Origin: Nitrospira sp. ST-bin5
GTDB lineage: Bacteria; Nitrospirota; Nitrospiria; Nitrospirales; Nitrospiraceae
Assembly (NCBI GenBank): GCA_002083555.1
Contig: MSXN01000003.1
Span: 109,033 to 160,251 of the forward strand
Direction of reading: 5' to 3'
Length of the DNA: 51,219 bases
The notes beneath the pieces are model-generated. The model was given only the letters and a program-made list of their open reading frames with translations, was not told the DNA's origin and did no database searches. Positions 35,013-43,658 of this stretch are shown here, in pieces. The first letter of the stretch is position 1, and every line of letters starts with the position of its first letter. Made by a program: the position numbers and the translations under genes.

Positions 35013-35957
35013 TCATGCTGATGGCTTGACCTGCCCTACCGGTCTCCCGGTTAAGGGCGTTTTCATATACTCAGCAAACTGTTCCATTTTTTCCCGCTCA
35101 GAAAAGCCCTCTAAGACTCCCCCAACTTTCCACATCCCAGCTTCATGCCAAGTGCCGGCAAAATGCAGAAAGTAATTGGTAAAGAGTGAAGCCTCGATAC
35201 ATTCCTTGATTACATCCTGCTTGTCTCGTCCATAGTCATAGAGGAAAGGATATTTCCAGGCCATTTCGAACAGCCAGATGGCCTGGAAACGATAATCGAG
35301 CCATGACACCTTTCCGGAACTTTGCACTTCATAATTAAAATGGGTTTGATCCCCCCCGCCGGTGATCGAGTCGATCGACTGATCGTATTTGAGGAACGCA
35401 GCGCCCAACAGATCCGCATGGTTCTCTATATTAAATACAAACATCCCGGCACAGGCTTCATCGGCTTGTACCGGCAACCCGTGAAACCTATAGAGATTTT
35501 CCACAGAGATAAATAGGGCCGAGTCGAGAGGGTATTTGCTGTCGTAGTATTTGTTTCTCAAGAACGCCACTCTCCGTAACACCTGTTCATAGGGATACGG
35601 CAGATTCTTCCGGAGTGACACGAGCCCGATGGTGGTTGGATCATACGTATCAAACACATTGGGAGCGGTAGGATTGACGAGAATATCGGTATCCAGATAA
35701 CAGACATTTCGAACAGACGACATCTGCTTTCTCAGCACATTTCCGATCAGCATTTTCTGCCACGTGGGCTTTTTCCAGAAAGGATCATCCCTCGAGATAA
35801 GGTCCGCATCAAAAACGACCAGACCGAGCTCATACCGTTCACAATAGGCTTTCCAGGTTGGAAACGCATACTGCTGCCACGCCTGATAGTAGGAATCTCC
35901 GATCGCGATCGTCGCGATGACGTTATTGGATTGGCCCGGATCAATGATGACTTTCAT
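35013..35957 (-). CDS. GT8-like putative glycosyltransferase with DxD motif
   Basis: The product (314 residues from the ATG at 35957) has IATIAIGDSYYQAWQQYAFP at the N-terminus and CYLDTDILVNPTAPNVFD, whose DTD at residues 89-91 is the metal- and nucleotide-sugar-binding motif of GT-A transferases. A later GGGDQTHFNYEVQ and a C-terminal HFAGTWHEAG complete a pattern resembling GT8 proteins. An N-terminal open extension of 29 codons overlaps the SDR gene and is rejected. No clear ribosome binding site was seen. Donor and acceptor are unknown. Confidence 0.7.
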   Translation of the reverse strand: MKVIIDPGQSNNVIATIAIGDSYYQAWQQYAFPTWKAYCERYELGLVVFDADLISRDDPFWKKPTWQKMLIGNVLRKQMSSVRNVCYLDTDILVNPTAPNVFDTYDPTTIGLVSLRKNLPYPYEQVLRRVAFLRNKYYDSKYPLDSALFISVENLYRFHGLPVQADEACAGMFVFNIENHADLLGAAFLKYDQSIDSITGGGDQTHFNYEVQSSGKVSWLDYRFQAIWLFEMAWKYPFLYDYGRDKQDVIKECIEASLFTNYFLHFAGTWHEAGMWKVGGVLEGFSEREKMEQFAEYMKTPLTGRPVGQVKPSA

Positions 35958-36021
35958 GACAATCGATACAACCGAGACAGAATCCCGCAGCGCTTCGAAC
36001 CCAAGGCGTTGCTTTTTCCCT

Positions 36022-36825
36022 TTACCACACGCCCCAGCCCCCATCCACGGCCAAGTTGTGCCCCGTCACGTACCGAGACAAGTCACTGCCTAGATAGGCG
36101 ATGGCGCCACGGAGATCGTCTTCGTGCGCCATTCTCCTCAACGGAGTGCGCGCCTCGTAGCGTTTCACAAATGCCTCGGGCTGATTTCTGAAGATCCCGC
36201 CGGGGGAAATGGTATTCACTCTCACCTGTGGTGCCAGCGTTGTGGCCAACCATCGGGTTAGTTGAATCAGACCGCCTTTTGAAGCGGCATAGGCCGCCGG
36301 GTTTCCCATTTCAGTCCCTTCATACAGACTCTGATCGGGACCATACATGCCATAGATCGAGGCAATATTGATAATACTGCCTCCCTTGCTTTGCCTGAGC
36401 AGCGGAGCAAAATTCTTGGACAAGTCGAACGCCGCAGTCAGATTGACCTCCAACGCCCGACGCCACGTCTCAACCGTTTGCTGTTCAAAATCCGTGACCC
36501 ATCCTTGCAACCCCGACGTTCCCACAAACGCGGCGTTATTGACCAGGATGTCGAGCCCAGCTTCTTGTTCTCGTACCCATTCGACTAAACGTTCGCGATC
36601 CTTCTGAGCCTCCAAATCACAGTCGACTGTTTGAACCTTTACGCCCCAATGACGCTCAACTCCCTGCGCAAACTGCCCATAGTCGGCTCCTGGCCGATCG
36701 ACAAGCAAAAGATCTGCACCGAGTTCCCCGAGCGTGTGGGCGATGACGTGCCCGAGGTTTCCGGCCGCCCCCGTAACCAAAGCCCGCCTGCCCTTGAGAC
36801 TCATCAACGCTGAAACAGTCGTCAT
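36022..36825 (-). CDS. ptmA: SDR-family oxidoreductase, PtmA-like
   Basis: This classical SDR of 267 residues has ALVTGAAGNLGHVIAHTLGE, LVNNAAF, IINIASIYGMYGPD, YAASKGGLIQLTR and the C-terminal HNLAVDGGWGVW. In Campylobacter the ptmA-ptmB-ptmF-ptmE genes support legionaminic-acid synthesis, with PtmA acting in the supply of GDP-glucosamine precursors. Here it follows the cytidylyltransferase by 10 bases, in the same relative position. The ATG at 36825 was chosen; the longer open frame overlaps that upstream gene. Confidence 0.8.
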   Translation of the reverse strand: MTTVSALMSLKGRRALVTGAAGNLGHVIAHTLGELGADLLLVDRPGADYGQFAQGVERHWGVKVQTVDCDLEAQKDRERLVEWVREQEAGLDILVNNAAFVGTSGLQGWVTDFEQQTVETWRRALEVNLTAAFDLSKNFAPLLRQSKGGSIINIASIYGMYGPDQSLYEGTEMGNPAAYAASKGGLIQLTRWLATTLAPQVRVNTISPGGIFRNQPEAFVKRYEARTPLRRMAHEDDLRGAIAYLGSDLSRYVTGHNLAVDGGWGVW

Positions 36826-36835
36826 CTGCAGCCCC

Positions 36836-37528
36836 TTACCGTGCACCCATGAGACATTCGGCAATCTTGAAATCCAGTGCGGTATCGATATCAATAGCGC
36901 GCTCCAATGGCACATGGACCGAGCGAACCCTCCCCTCGAATATACCGTTTTGAGTCATGACAAACTCCGGCCTGGCCACATACGCCACCGTCGTCAGGTC
37001 ATAAACCACAGGCACATCCTGGCGTCGCACAATAGCACTCATGGGAGGGATGACTAATCCTACCGTTCCATCCTTCCTGACTTGGACCATGTTGAAGTAT
37101 GGACTGCGATGAGCATCGGTGACTGTCACTACCACATCCACGCCACCCTTCTCGTATTCGTCCAAGCACTGCTCTAGATCCGTCACCGCACGCAATGGCG
37201 CCGTCGCCGGCACCACAAGCAATCCTTCAGGGTACGTTCCTGCATCCCCTTTGACGAAGTCCAATGCGTGGCGCCAAACCAGCCACTCAGGACTGTTATC
37301 CTGCGCAAGTTGAGCAGGTCGCAGAAACGGGACTTCTGCGCCGGCCTGACGGGCCACTTCGGCAATGTCTTCAGAATCGGTCGATACAATGACGCGCTCA
37401 ACCCGCTTCACAGCCTTGGCCTGACTGATGGCCCACGCGATCAGCGGACGTCCGGCCAGAAAACGAATGTTCTTGCCCGGTAACCCTTTGGAACCGCCCC
37501 GGGCGCAAATCAGCGCGACGACTCTCAT
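36836..37528 (-). CDS. legF: Acylneuraminate cytidylyltransferase (NeuA/LegF/PtmB)
   Basis: This enzyme activates a nonulosonic acid with CTP to give CMP-nonulosonate. The N-terminal LICARGGSKGLPGKNIRFL is the CTP-binding signature, followed by RVIVSTDSEDIAEVARQAGA and LDEYEKGGVDVVVTVTDAHR. The 230-residue length is typical of the NeuA/LegF type without the extra esterase domain. It stands between the PtmA-like and PtmF-like genes as in the Campylobacter order. The exact sugar, sialic or legionaminic, is not proven by sequence. Confidence 0.9.
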   Translation of the reverse strand: MRVVALICARGGSKGLPGKNIRFLAGRPLIAWAISQAKAVKRVERVIVSTDSEDIAEVARQAGAEVPFLRPAQLAQDNSPEWLVWRHALDFVKGDAGTYPEGLLVVPATAPLRAVTDLEQCLDEYEKGGVDVVVTVTDAHRSPYFNMVQVRKDGTVGLVIPPMSAIVRRQDVPVVYDLTTVAYVARPEFVMTQNGIFEGRVRSVHVPLERAIDIDTALDFKIAECLMGAR

Positions 37529-37555
37529 GTGAACGTTAGAAGCCTCCGGATTCCT

Positions 37556-38578
37556 TTATTCTGCTGCCTGCACCCGCTCGACTGAACCACCCTTCGAGGA
37601 CTGCCTTGCAGCCTCAATGACCCGAATTACCGATAAACCATCCTGACCCGAAACGACCGGAGAAGCGCCATCAGAAACACACGAGAGAAAATGGCGCCAC
37701 TCCGCCACGTAAGTATCATCTCGTTGGCCCTCATGCCTGAACAATATCTCCCATGCCGTGCCACCCTGGTCGAAGACCTCGACGGAGCCAGTGGCGGCAT
37801 TCCAGCGTAACGATCCTCTTTCTCCGATCACCGTACACATTCTCGTCGTATCATGCCGAATGCAGTCCATATTTAGAGCGGCCATCACGGGGGTGACTCC
37901 CGACTCTGCCGCAAAACCCAAAATGAGATGGGCCGTATCTTCAACGTCTATTTCCAGCCCACTCTGCTTTCGCTGAATGGCGCTGACCCACTCAATTTCG
38001 CCGAACAGCCACCTGAGATAATCAATTTCGTGGCTCAGCTCCAACAACACTCCGCCTCCCAGCGAGGCCTGTGCGGAGACCGCTTTCCGATAATCAGCCT
38101 CCGGACGCCAGGACGGCAGGAACTGCCCGACTTCAGCGCGAACCGACAGCACCGACCCAACCCGTTTCCCTTGGATCAAATCGCGGAATCGCTGGAGCGA
38201 GGGAGAGAACCGCAAATTGTAGGCCGTCATCAACGTGAGACCACGTATCCTGCATGTTTCGATGAGTCCGGACACTCCGTCCGTGGAAATGGAGAGCGGC
38301 TTTTCCACCAGCAAATGGAGACCCGCATGGGCCAACGGCGCCGCCACGTCAAGATGGAGACTGGCCGGATTTGCGATCACCGCTGCCTGTGGTGAAAACT
38401 TTAACGCCTCGCTCACACTCGTCACACTGTGGTCGACACCAGCATGACGCGCACCTGCATCCGTTCGATGCCTCAAGGCAATGACCTGCACACCGGGCAC
38501 AAGCGCTCGAATAACTCGAAGGTGACGGACTCCGATGCTTCCAAGCCCAACAATCAGCAGCCGTTCAAGCATGCTCAT
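37556..38578 (-). CDS. ptmF: Gfo/Idh/MocA oxidoreductase, PtmF-like
   Basis: This NAD(P)-dependent oxidoreductase has LLIVGLGSIGVRHLRVIRAL as the nucleotide loop, VIANPASLHLDVAAPLAHAG and LLVEKPLSIS with the catalytic EKP, and GGGVLLELSHEIDYLRWLFG with the conserved His. In the Campylobacter ptm set, PtmF is of this family and acts near glucosamine-precursor formation. The gene lies between hisH-like and neuA-like genes with short gaps of 27 and 49 bases. The exact reaction is inferred from context. Confidence 0.82.
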   Translation of the reverse strand: MSMLERLLIVGLGSIGVRHLRVIRALVPGVQVIALRHRTDAGARHAGVDHSVTSVSEALKFSPQAAVIANPASLHLDVAAPLAHAGLHLLVEKPLSISTDGVSGLIETCRIRGLTLMTAYNLRFSPSLQRFRDLIQGKRVGSVLSVRAEVGQFLPSWRPEADYRKAVSAQASLGGGVLLELSHEIDYLRWLFGEIEWVSAIQRKQSGLEIDVEDTAHLILGFAAESGVTPVMAALNMDCIRHDTTRMCTVIGERGSLRWNAATGSVEVFDQGGTAWEILFRHEGQRDDTYVAEWRHFLSCVSDGASPVVSGQDGLSVIRVIEAARQSSKGGSVERVQAAE

Positions 38579-38627
38579 GCGGATAGCTCGACCACCGACT
38601 CAACGAGATGTCCATCGCTTCCTAACA

Positions 38628-39275
38628 TCATGCCGCCAGGAATCTCTTGAGCACTTTCAGCCCGATCTCTCCGCTTTTCTCGGGATGAAACTGACAGCCA
38701 AAAACATTCTCTCTGCCGATGGCAGCTGAAACTCGTATGCCGCCATACAGGCAATCCGCAACCCGGTGACGGGAATCAGTCGGATCGGCCATGAATGAAT
38801 GCACAAAGTAGACGGCGTCCCCAGCCATGAGATCCCCGAGCGGGGTGTCCTTCCAATCGCTCTGCCCAGGAGACAATACCAACTCATTCCAGCCTACATG
38901 GGGAATCTTGTGGAGAGAGCCCTCCACGGTGGTCGCTGGGATCGGGATTACACGTCCGGGAATAAGACCGAGACCTGCGGTCTTGCCGAATTCATCGCTC
39001 TCGTCGAGCAACATCTGCATGCCGAGACAAATTCCTAGCAGCGGTTTCCCCCCGGCGGCAACATCTTTGAGGACTCTATCAAGCCCCCGACGCCGCAGTT
39101 CGGCTATGCCATCGCCAAATGCCCCCACGCCCGGGAGCACGACCCGTGATGCAGAAAGAATGGCACCGGGATCGTCCGTTACCGTCACGGTGGCGCCACA
39201 GTGTTCAAACCCCCGCCGCACACTCAGTAAATTCCCCATCCCGTAATCGATCACGACGACATCAGACATGCTCAA
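38628..39275 (-). CDS. hisH: HisH-like glutaminase subunit of a sugar amidotransferase
   Basis: This is a class I glutamine amidotransferase. The nucleophile is Cys 83 in LLGICLGMQMLL and the His-Glu pair is in GCQFHPEKSGEIG. The 215-residue length is normal for HisH. It overlaps the HisF-like gene by 14 bases and is grouped with a WbuX/PseA-type amidotransferase in a nonulosonate cluster, so it most likely releases ammonia for sugar amidation rather than for histidine synthesis. No other his gene is in the window. Confidence 0.85.
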   Translation of the reverse strand: MSMSDVVVIDYGMGNLLSVRRGFEHCGATVTVTDDPGAILSASRVVLPGVGAFGDGIAELRRRGLDRVLKDVAAGGKPLLGICLGMQMLLDESDEFGKTAGLGLIPGRVIPIPATTVEGSLHKIPHVGWNELVLSPGQSDWKDTPLGDLMAGDAVYFVHSFMADPTDSRHRVADCLYGGIRVSAAIGRENVFGCQFHPEKSGEIGLKVLKRFLAA

Positions 39276-40032
39276 AACGTCTCACTTCAATATTGGCAGT
39301 CCGTGCGACCTGGCGGATATCACCCACTGTCGCTCGGCCATAATGCAGGATGTCGGCCATGGCGACGGCGTCTGCCCCGCCGACCTGAACGACTTCGATC
39401 AGATCTTCCGGCTTGCCCATGCCCCCGCTGGCAATAACCGGGACCGCGACCCGCTGAGTCACGGCACGAACTAAGGCACAGTCAAACCCCTTCCTGGTTC
39501 CTTCCCGATCCACAGACGTGAGAAGAATTTCTCCGGCACCCATCTCTACGGCGCGCTCGGCCCAATCAATAACATCCAGTCCGGTGCGCTCACGCCCGTT
39601 GTCCGTATACACCTCCCAGCGATCGAGGCCGATCTGTTTGGCTTCAATGGAAAGCACCATACACTGGCTGCCGAACCGTCGGGCGATATCGGCAATCAAG
39701 GCTGGCCGGGCGACGGCCGCCGTATTCACTGCGACCTTGTCAGCGCCGCAACGCAAAAGGAGGGCGGCATCTTCGGCTGAACGAATGCCCCCGCCCACGG
39801 TCATCGGCACAAACACATCCATAGCTGCGGACTGAATAATGTCACCCAGGCTGTTGCGGCCATAGAGGCTCGCCACGCAATCCATGTAGATCAGTTCATC
39901 AACGCCCTGATGATAGTAACGAACGGCATGTTCGTTGGGCGAACCGACCACCCGAAGCCCTTCCAGATGAACACCTTTGATGAGATTTGGGCCTTTGATG
40001 TCGAGTCGAGCGATGAGACGAACGTTCCTCAT
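39262..40032 (-). CDS. hisF: HisF-like subunit with altered cyclase residue, ammonia channel for sugar amidotransferase
   Basis: This TIM-barrel protein of 256 residues aligns with imidazole glycerol phosphate synthase cyclase. Asp 11 (ARLDIKG) is kept, but the second catalytic Asp is Glu at exactly residue 130 (VLSIEAKQIG, where ordinary HisF has IDAK). Phosphate-binding and barrel segments such as TVGGGIRSAEDA, EILLTSVDREGTRKGFDCAL and VIASGGMGKPEDL remain. This points to a protein that channels ammonia from the HisH-like partner to the amidotransferase at 40029-41366, whose stop overlaps its start by 4 bases. Confidence 0.85.
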   Translation of the reverse strand: MRNVRLIARLDIKGPNLIKGVHLEGLRVVGSPNEHAVRYYHQGVDELIYMDCVASLYGRNSLGDIIQSAAMDVFVPMTVGGGIRSAEDAALLLRCGADKVAVNTAAVARPALIADIARRFGSQCMVLSIEAKQIGLDRWEVYTDNGRERTGLDVIDWAERAVEMGAGEILLTSVDREGTRKGFDCALVRAVTQRVAVPVIASGGMGKPEDLIEVVQVGGADAVAMADILHYGRATVGDIRQVARTANIEVRRFEHV

Positions 40033-41366
40033 ACCGTTGTTGCCACTGAACTCTCATGCCAGACCGCATGGCGTAATTTCCACTCCCCTTGATCATGGCA
40101 CCAGAGATGAGGAGACCGAAATTGGTCTGTGAGCAACCGAAAATACTCACGATCCATGATGGGCTGCTCAAACATCTCAGAGGCGACCGGAAATTCCTTG
40201 GCGGGGAGACTGAGATACCGGAATATCTCATCGGCAAACCGTTCTGGGAATTCGAGATCAAAGCGTTTCACCAGCGCCACGCCCTCCTCACGATTGATAT
40301 CTCCGGAACGAATCTCCTGCGCTGCATCGTAACTGGCGCGCCCGATGCCGAACTTGATCCCGGTGGTGTAATAGTGGAAATCGTCGATCCGGTCGTCGAT
40401 GCTGTTGTATTTACTGTATGTACCGGGGGTACGCTCAGGCGCCGCTTGAAAGCCGCCATGTTCGACGGCGTAGTAGTAGCAGCTTTGCGGGTGCCATTTG
40501 AGGTAATAACCCAGGTAGTGCACCTCTACCTTTTTCTCTGCCAACTGATCGGGGTTCGCCGGCAAATACGGCTGGAGGTCATTCTGGTCAATCCCAAACT
40601 GCGTTTTTAGATCGTTAACCGAAACACCGCCTAAAAATATCTTGGATTGATCTTGGGCTGAAAAATACGCCCAATCTCGCTGGGCGCTCTCCGCATCACG
40701 GCTCGGATTCCCGTATTCGGTTTCGTTCTCTCCATAAAATACCAACGGGATGTTAAATAGCAGCGCCATCTTTGGCGCCAACGCTTTTTGCCCGAACATG
40801 AACGCTTGGAAGGGATGAAACAGCAATTCCGTGGATAATCTCGTCAACAGCCTGTGCACGCGTCCATTCGGCGTCATCAAGTAATTGTCATGACCGGCAT
40901 GAATCCATGATTGAAAATTCTTCCAGCCCCATTCGGTATACACATGTGGCGCCCAGGTGACGGTCAGTGGATGCATCCCGTACTTCGTCTTCAGAATATG
41001 GGATGCGTAAAAGCTATCCTTCCCGCCCGAGCCGGGCACAATGCAGTCGTAACTGCCGTCATGCTTGCGGTGCCTATCACAAAGGTCTCTCAACTGTGCA
41101 TCCCGAAGCGCCCAATCGATCCCCTGCTTCTTACGCTCGGCGAATCCACATGCGTCGCACACATCATGGTCATCGAAATGGATCGTAGCTTTCTTAGACT
41201 CCTTTGTATGCTTATACTCCACCGCAGAGTTTGGCCGCTGATTCGAGATGACGCAACGGCGGCAAAACCGAACATCACTCGGCAAGCCATAGAAAGCTTC
41301 CAAATCGCGACGCGATGGCGAGAAGCGAGAAAGATCGACGTCGGTCGGCTGACGAAATATTTCCAT
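40029..41366 (-). CDS. N-acetyl sugar amidotransferase (WbuX/WbpG/PseA-like)
   Basis: This 445-residue protein forms an acetamidino group on an N-acetyl sugar, using ATP and ammonia. Two cysteine pairs (Cys 35/38 in FCRRCVISNQ and Cys 70/73 in VCDACGF) suggest a zinc site. PGSGGKDSFYASHILK at 111-126 is the PP-loop ATP site. The YGMHPLTVTWAPHVYTEWGW and FYGENETEYGNP segments are family blocks. PseA of Campylobacter makes the acetamidino form of pseudaminic acid. The clustered HisH and HisF relatives here are the usual partners of WbpG and WbuX. The acceptor is probably the nonulosonate or its precursor. Confidence 0.9.
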   Translation of the reverse strand: MEIFRQPTDVDLSRFSPSRRDLEAFYGLPSDVRFCRRCVISNQRPNSAVEYKHTKESKKATIHFDDHDVCDACGFAERKKQGIDWALRDAQLRDLCDRHRKHDGSYDCIVPGSGGKDSFYASHILKTKYGMHPLTVTWAPHVYTEWGWKNFQSWIHAGHDNYLMTPNGRVHRLLTRLSTELLFHPFQAFMFGQKALAPKMALLFNIPLVFYGENETEYGNPSRDAESAQRDWAYFSAQDQSKIFLGGVSVNDLKTQFGIDQNDLQPYLPANPDQLAEKKVEVHYLGYYLKWHPQSCYYYAVEHGGFQAAPERTPGTYSKYNSIDDRIDDFHYYTTGIKFGIGRASYDAAQEIRSGDINREEGVALVKRFDLEFPERFADEIFRYLSLPAKEFPVASEMFEQPIMDREYFRLLTDQFRSPHLWCHDQGEWKLRHAVWHESSVATTV

Positions 41367-41383
41367 AAACAGTCCTCTATCGT

Positions 41384-42463
41384 TTATCGTTTCGCGTTAG
41401 GAGAATGTGTGTCCTGCGCCGCTTTTAAGTCATCCGCGCGCCCCACATCCAGCCAAGGTTCGTGCATCGGATAGACAATGGTTCTTTCGGCACGCTCTTG
41501 CAGTCGCTCGAACAAAGTCGGCATATCACAATGTTCGCTGACGTTCATGACATTGATAGCGCTAGGAGCAAGCACGTAGATCCCGGCATTGATATGGGTC
41601 CGTGCAATGGGTTTTTCCTCAAACCCGATGATATCAACTCCTTTGGTGCGGACCACTCCAAATGGATGCTGCCATTCATGCAAACGCACGGCCATAGTCG
41701 CGGCTGCCCCATGGCGGCAATGAAAGTCGAGCAACTCGCCGTAGCGGATGTCGGTCAAGACGTCGCCATTTGACACGACGAACGGCGCATCCGGCCGTGG
41801 ACGCAACAGACCAATCGCGCCGGCCGTGCCCAGCGGCGATTCCTCCCGCAGATAGCTGATATGCACCTGCCAACGATGGCCGTCTCCAAAATAGTCTTCG
41901 ATCATGTGCCCAAGATAATGAACGGCCACCACAAAGTGTTGGAACCCCTCAGCTTTGGCCCGCTCAATGATGTGCTCAAGCATCGGCCTGCCGCCGACCG
42001 GCAGCATCGACTTGGGACAATGTTCGGTATGAGGCCGTAAACGGGTGCCTTGACCACCGGCCATGATGACCATCAGATTAGTGCGCTGGCGCGAATCTAT
42101 GAGTTCGCTCCACAGATGCAACCCCGTGACGCGGCGGCTTTCATCAACGATCGGCAACTGATGAATCTTATTGGCCTGCATGAGTTGAAGGACTGTGTCG
42201 CGAGTGAACTCCGGGGGCACGACCAGCGGCTCGCGCTGCACGATTGCATCGATCGAGCTATTCAAATCCAACCCGCGCAAAAGTCCACGCCGGATATCCC
42301 CGTCGGTCAAGGTGCCGAATAACGTGCCGTCCGGCGATGTCACTAGAACAATTTGGAGAGACGTCTCATTCAGAATGCGAATGGCTTGCTGCAACGTCGC
42401 CTGAGCCGGAAGCAGCGTCTTGCGCCAAGATTCAGTTGCCATGTCCCTACGATCGTCCGTCAT
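41384..42463 (-). CDS. ptmE: CBS-domain nucleotidyltransferase, PtmE-like
   Basis: Two CBS domains fill the first 120 residues (FGTLTDGDIRRGLLRGLDLN and IHQLPIVDESRRVTGLHLWS). An NTP-transferase domain follows with VIMAGGQGTRLRPHTEHCPK, EESPLGTAGAIGLLRP and INAGIYVLAPSAI. This CBS-plus-nucleotidyltransferase fusion is the architecture of PtmE, which makes GDP-glucosamine in legionaminic-acid synthesis. The length of 359 residues fits. An ATG eight codons in is a possible alternative start. It is followed by the amidotransferase trio. Confidence 0.88.
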   Translation of the reverse strand: MTDDRRDMATESWRKTLLPAQATLQQAIRILNETSLQIVLVTSPDGTLFGTLTDGDIRRGLLRGLDLNSSIDAIVQREPLVVPPEFTRDTVLQLMQANKIHQLPIVDESRRVTGLHLWSELIDSRQRTNLMVIMAGGQGTRLRPHTEHCPKSMLPVGGRPMLEHIIERAKAEGFQHFVVAVHYLGHMIEDYFGDGHRWQVHISYLREESPLGTAGAIGLLRPRPDAPFVVSNGDVLTDIRYGELLDFHCRHGAAATMAVRLHEWQHPFGVVRTKGVDIIGFEEKPIARTHINAGIYVLAPSAINVMNVSEHCDMPTLFERLQERAERTIVYPMHEPWLDVGRADDLKAAQDTHSPNAKR

Positions 42464-42494
42464 ACCTGTTGCGCACCTTCATGTGCGGAGATTA

Positions 42495-43658
42495 TCAGCT
42501 CACGTGCAAATCATAAAAAGACTTCATCAGAATGCCGTCCAGCGAACATTCCTGCAAGACCTTCACAACCTTTTCACTTGCCCCACCCTCGCCGTAGGGG
42601 TTACGAACGGTCTTCAGCCCAGCCTGGAAATCAGACGAATAGAGTCGCGACAAAGCGGCGGCGATTGATTGCCGATCCGGACCGCAGTCGATGACGCTGT
42701 CCGCCTTAAGACGTCCCCGCTGGCGATCACCGATGTTGATCGTCCCCTTGCCGAAACTCGGCACTTCAGTCAAACCGCTGGATGAGTTGCCGAGGACTCC
42801 ATCCACCTGACAAACACAGGACAGATACAGCATCTGACCTAAAGAGGTAAAGGCCCTGGCGTTGGCATGATCGGCCACAAATCGTTCGATCATAGCCCGA
42901 AGCGCCCGCCCTCCGGTATCTGCATTGGGCATTGTGAAAATCAGGTGGGTATCATTCAACTGCTCTAGCGCCGCCAACAGCTCGGCCATCTGTAGGGAAG
43001 GGGCGGTATCTTCTACCGTGGCCGGATGAAACGTAACCAGCAGATTTCGCTTGCCGAACCTAAACTCAAGAGCCGTTTCCAACGCCGCTCGGTCGAGCAA
43101 TTTCAGATTCTTGATATTGTCGACTCCCAGGCCGCCCACCAGAAACACCCGGTCGGGATGCTCTCCCAGCTGGATCACCCGTCGTCGATAGTCTTCCGCG
43201 GCCACAAAATGCAGATGAGCCATCTTCGTAATTGAGTGTCGAAGCGACTCGTCAAACGCCCCTTCGGTGGCTTCGCCTCCATGCAAATGAGCCACTGGAA
43301 CCTTCGCGACCAAGGCGGCCGCCACCGCCGCAAACGTCTCAAATCTGTCCCCCAGCACTAGCACGACATCGGGGCGAAGCTGGTCGAAGACCTCACCGAA
43401 TCCAATCAGTCCCAATCCCATCGACTTGGCCAGTCCGACAGAGGTGTCCGAGCTCAGCAACATTTCGACATGTCGGTCGATGATAAAACCGTCTTTCTCA
43501 ATTTCTTTATAGGTCAGGCCAAACTCCGGCGACAAATGCATCCCCGTAGCCACCACTTGCAATTCCAGACCGGAGGTCTTGCGGATCCCCTCCATCACCC
43601 ACCGCAACAATCCGTATTCAGCGCGCGTCCCAGTCACGACACAGATTTTTCGACTCAT
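42495..43658 (-). CDS. legG: Hydrolysing UDP/GDP-N-acetylglucosamine 2-epimerase (NeuC/LegG)
   Basis: This enzyme inverts C2 and removes the nucleotide, giving a free ManNAc-type sugar. The N-terminal ICVVTGTRAEYGLLRWVMEG, VVLVLGDRFETFAAVAAALV, VAHLHGGEATEGAFDESLRH and GNSSSGLTEVPSFGKGTINI are diagnostic of NeuC/LegG. The 387-residue length is standard. The ATG overlaps the upstream synthase stop by 4 bases, which matches the NeuB-NeuC step order. Whether it takes UDP-GlcNAc (sialic acid) or the 2,4-diacetamido derivative (legionaminic acid) cannot be read directly. Confidence 0.92.
   Translation of the reverse strand: MSRKICVVTGTRAEYGLLRWVMEGIRKTSGLELQVVATGMHLSPEFGLTYKEIEKDGFIIDRHVEMLLSSDTSVGLAKSMGLGLIGFGEVFDQLRPDVVLVLGDRFETFAAVAAALVAKVPVAHLHGGEATEGAFDESLRHSITKMAHLHFVAAEDYRRRVIQLGEHPDRVFLVGGLGVDNIKNLKLLDRAALETALEFRFGKRNLLVTFHPATVEDTAPSLQMAELLAALEQLNDTHLIFTMPNADTGGRALRAMIERFVADHANARAFTSLGQMLYLSCVCQVDGVLGNSSSGLTEVPSFGKGTINIGDRQRGRLKADSVIDCGPDRQSIAAALSRLYSSDFQAGLKTVRNPYGEGGASEKVVKVLQECSLDGILMKSFYDLHVS

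Noticed and set aside
38628..40032. Histidine biosynthesis genes hisH and hisF
   Set aside because: No other his genes are nearby, the cyclase residue is changed, and the pair is fused in context with a sugar amidotransferase.
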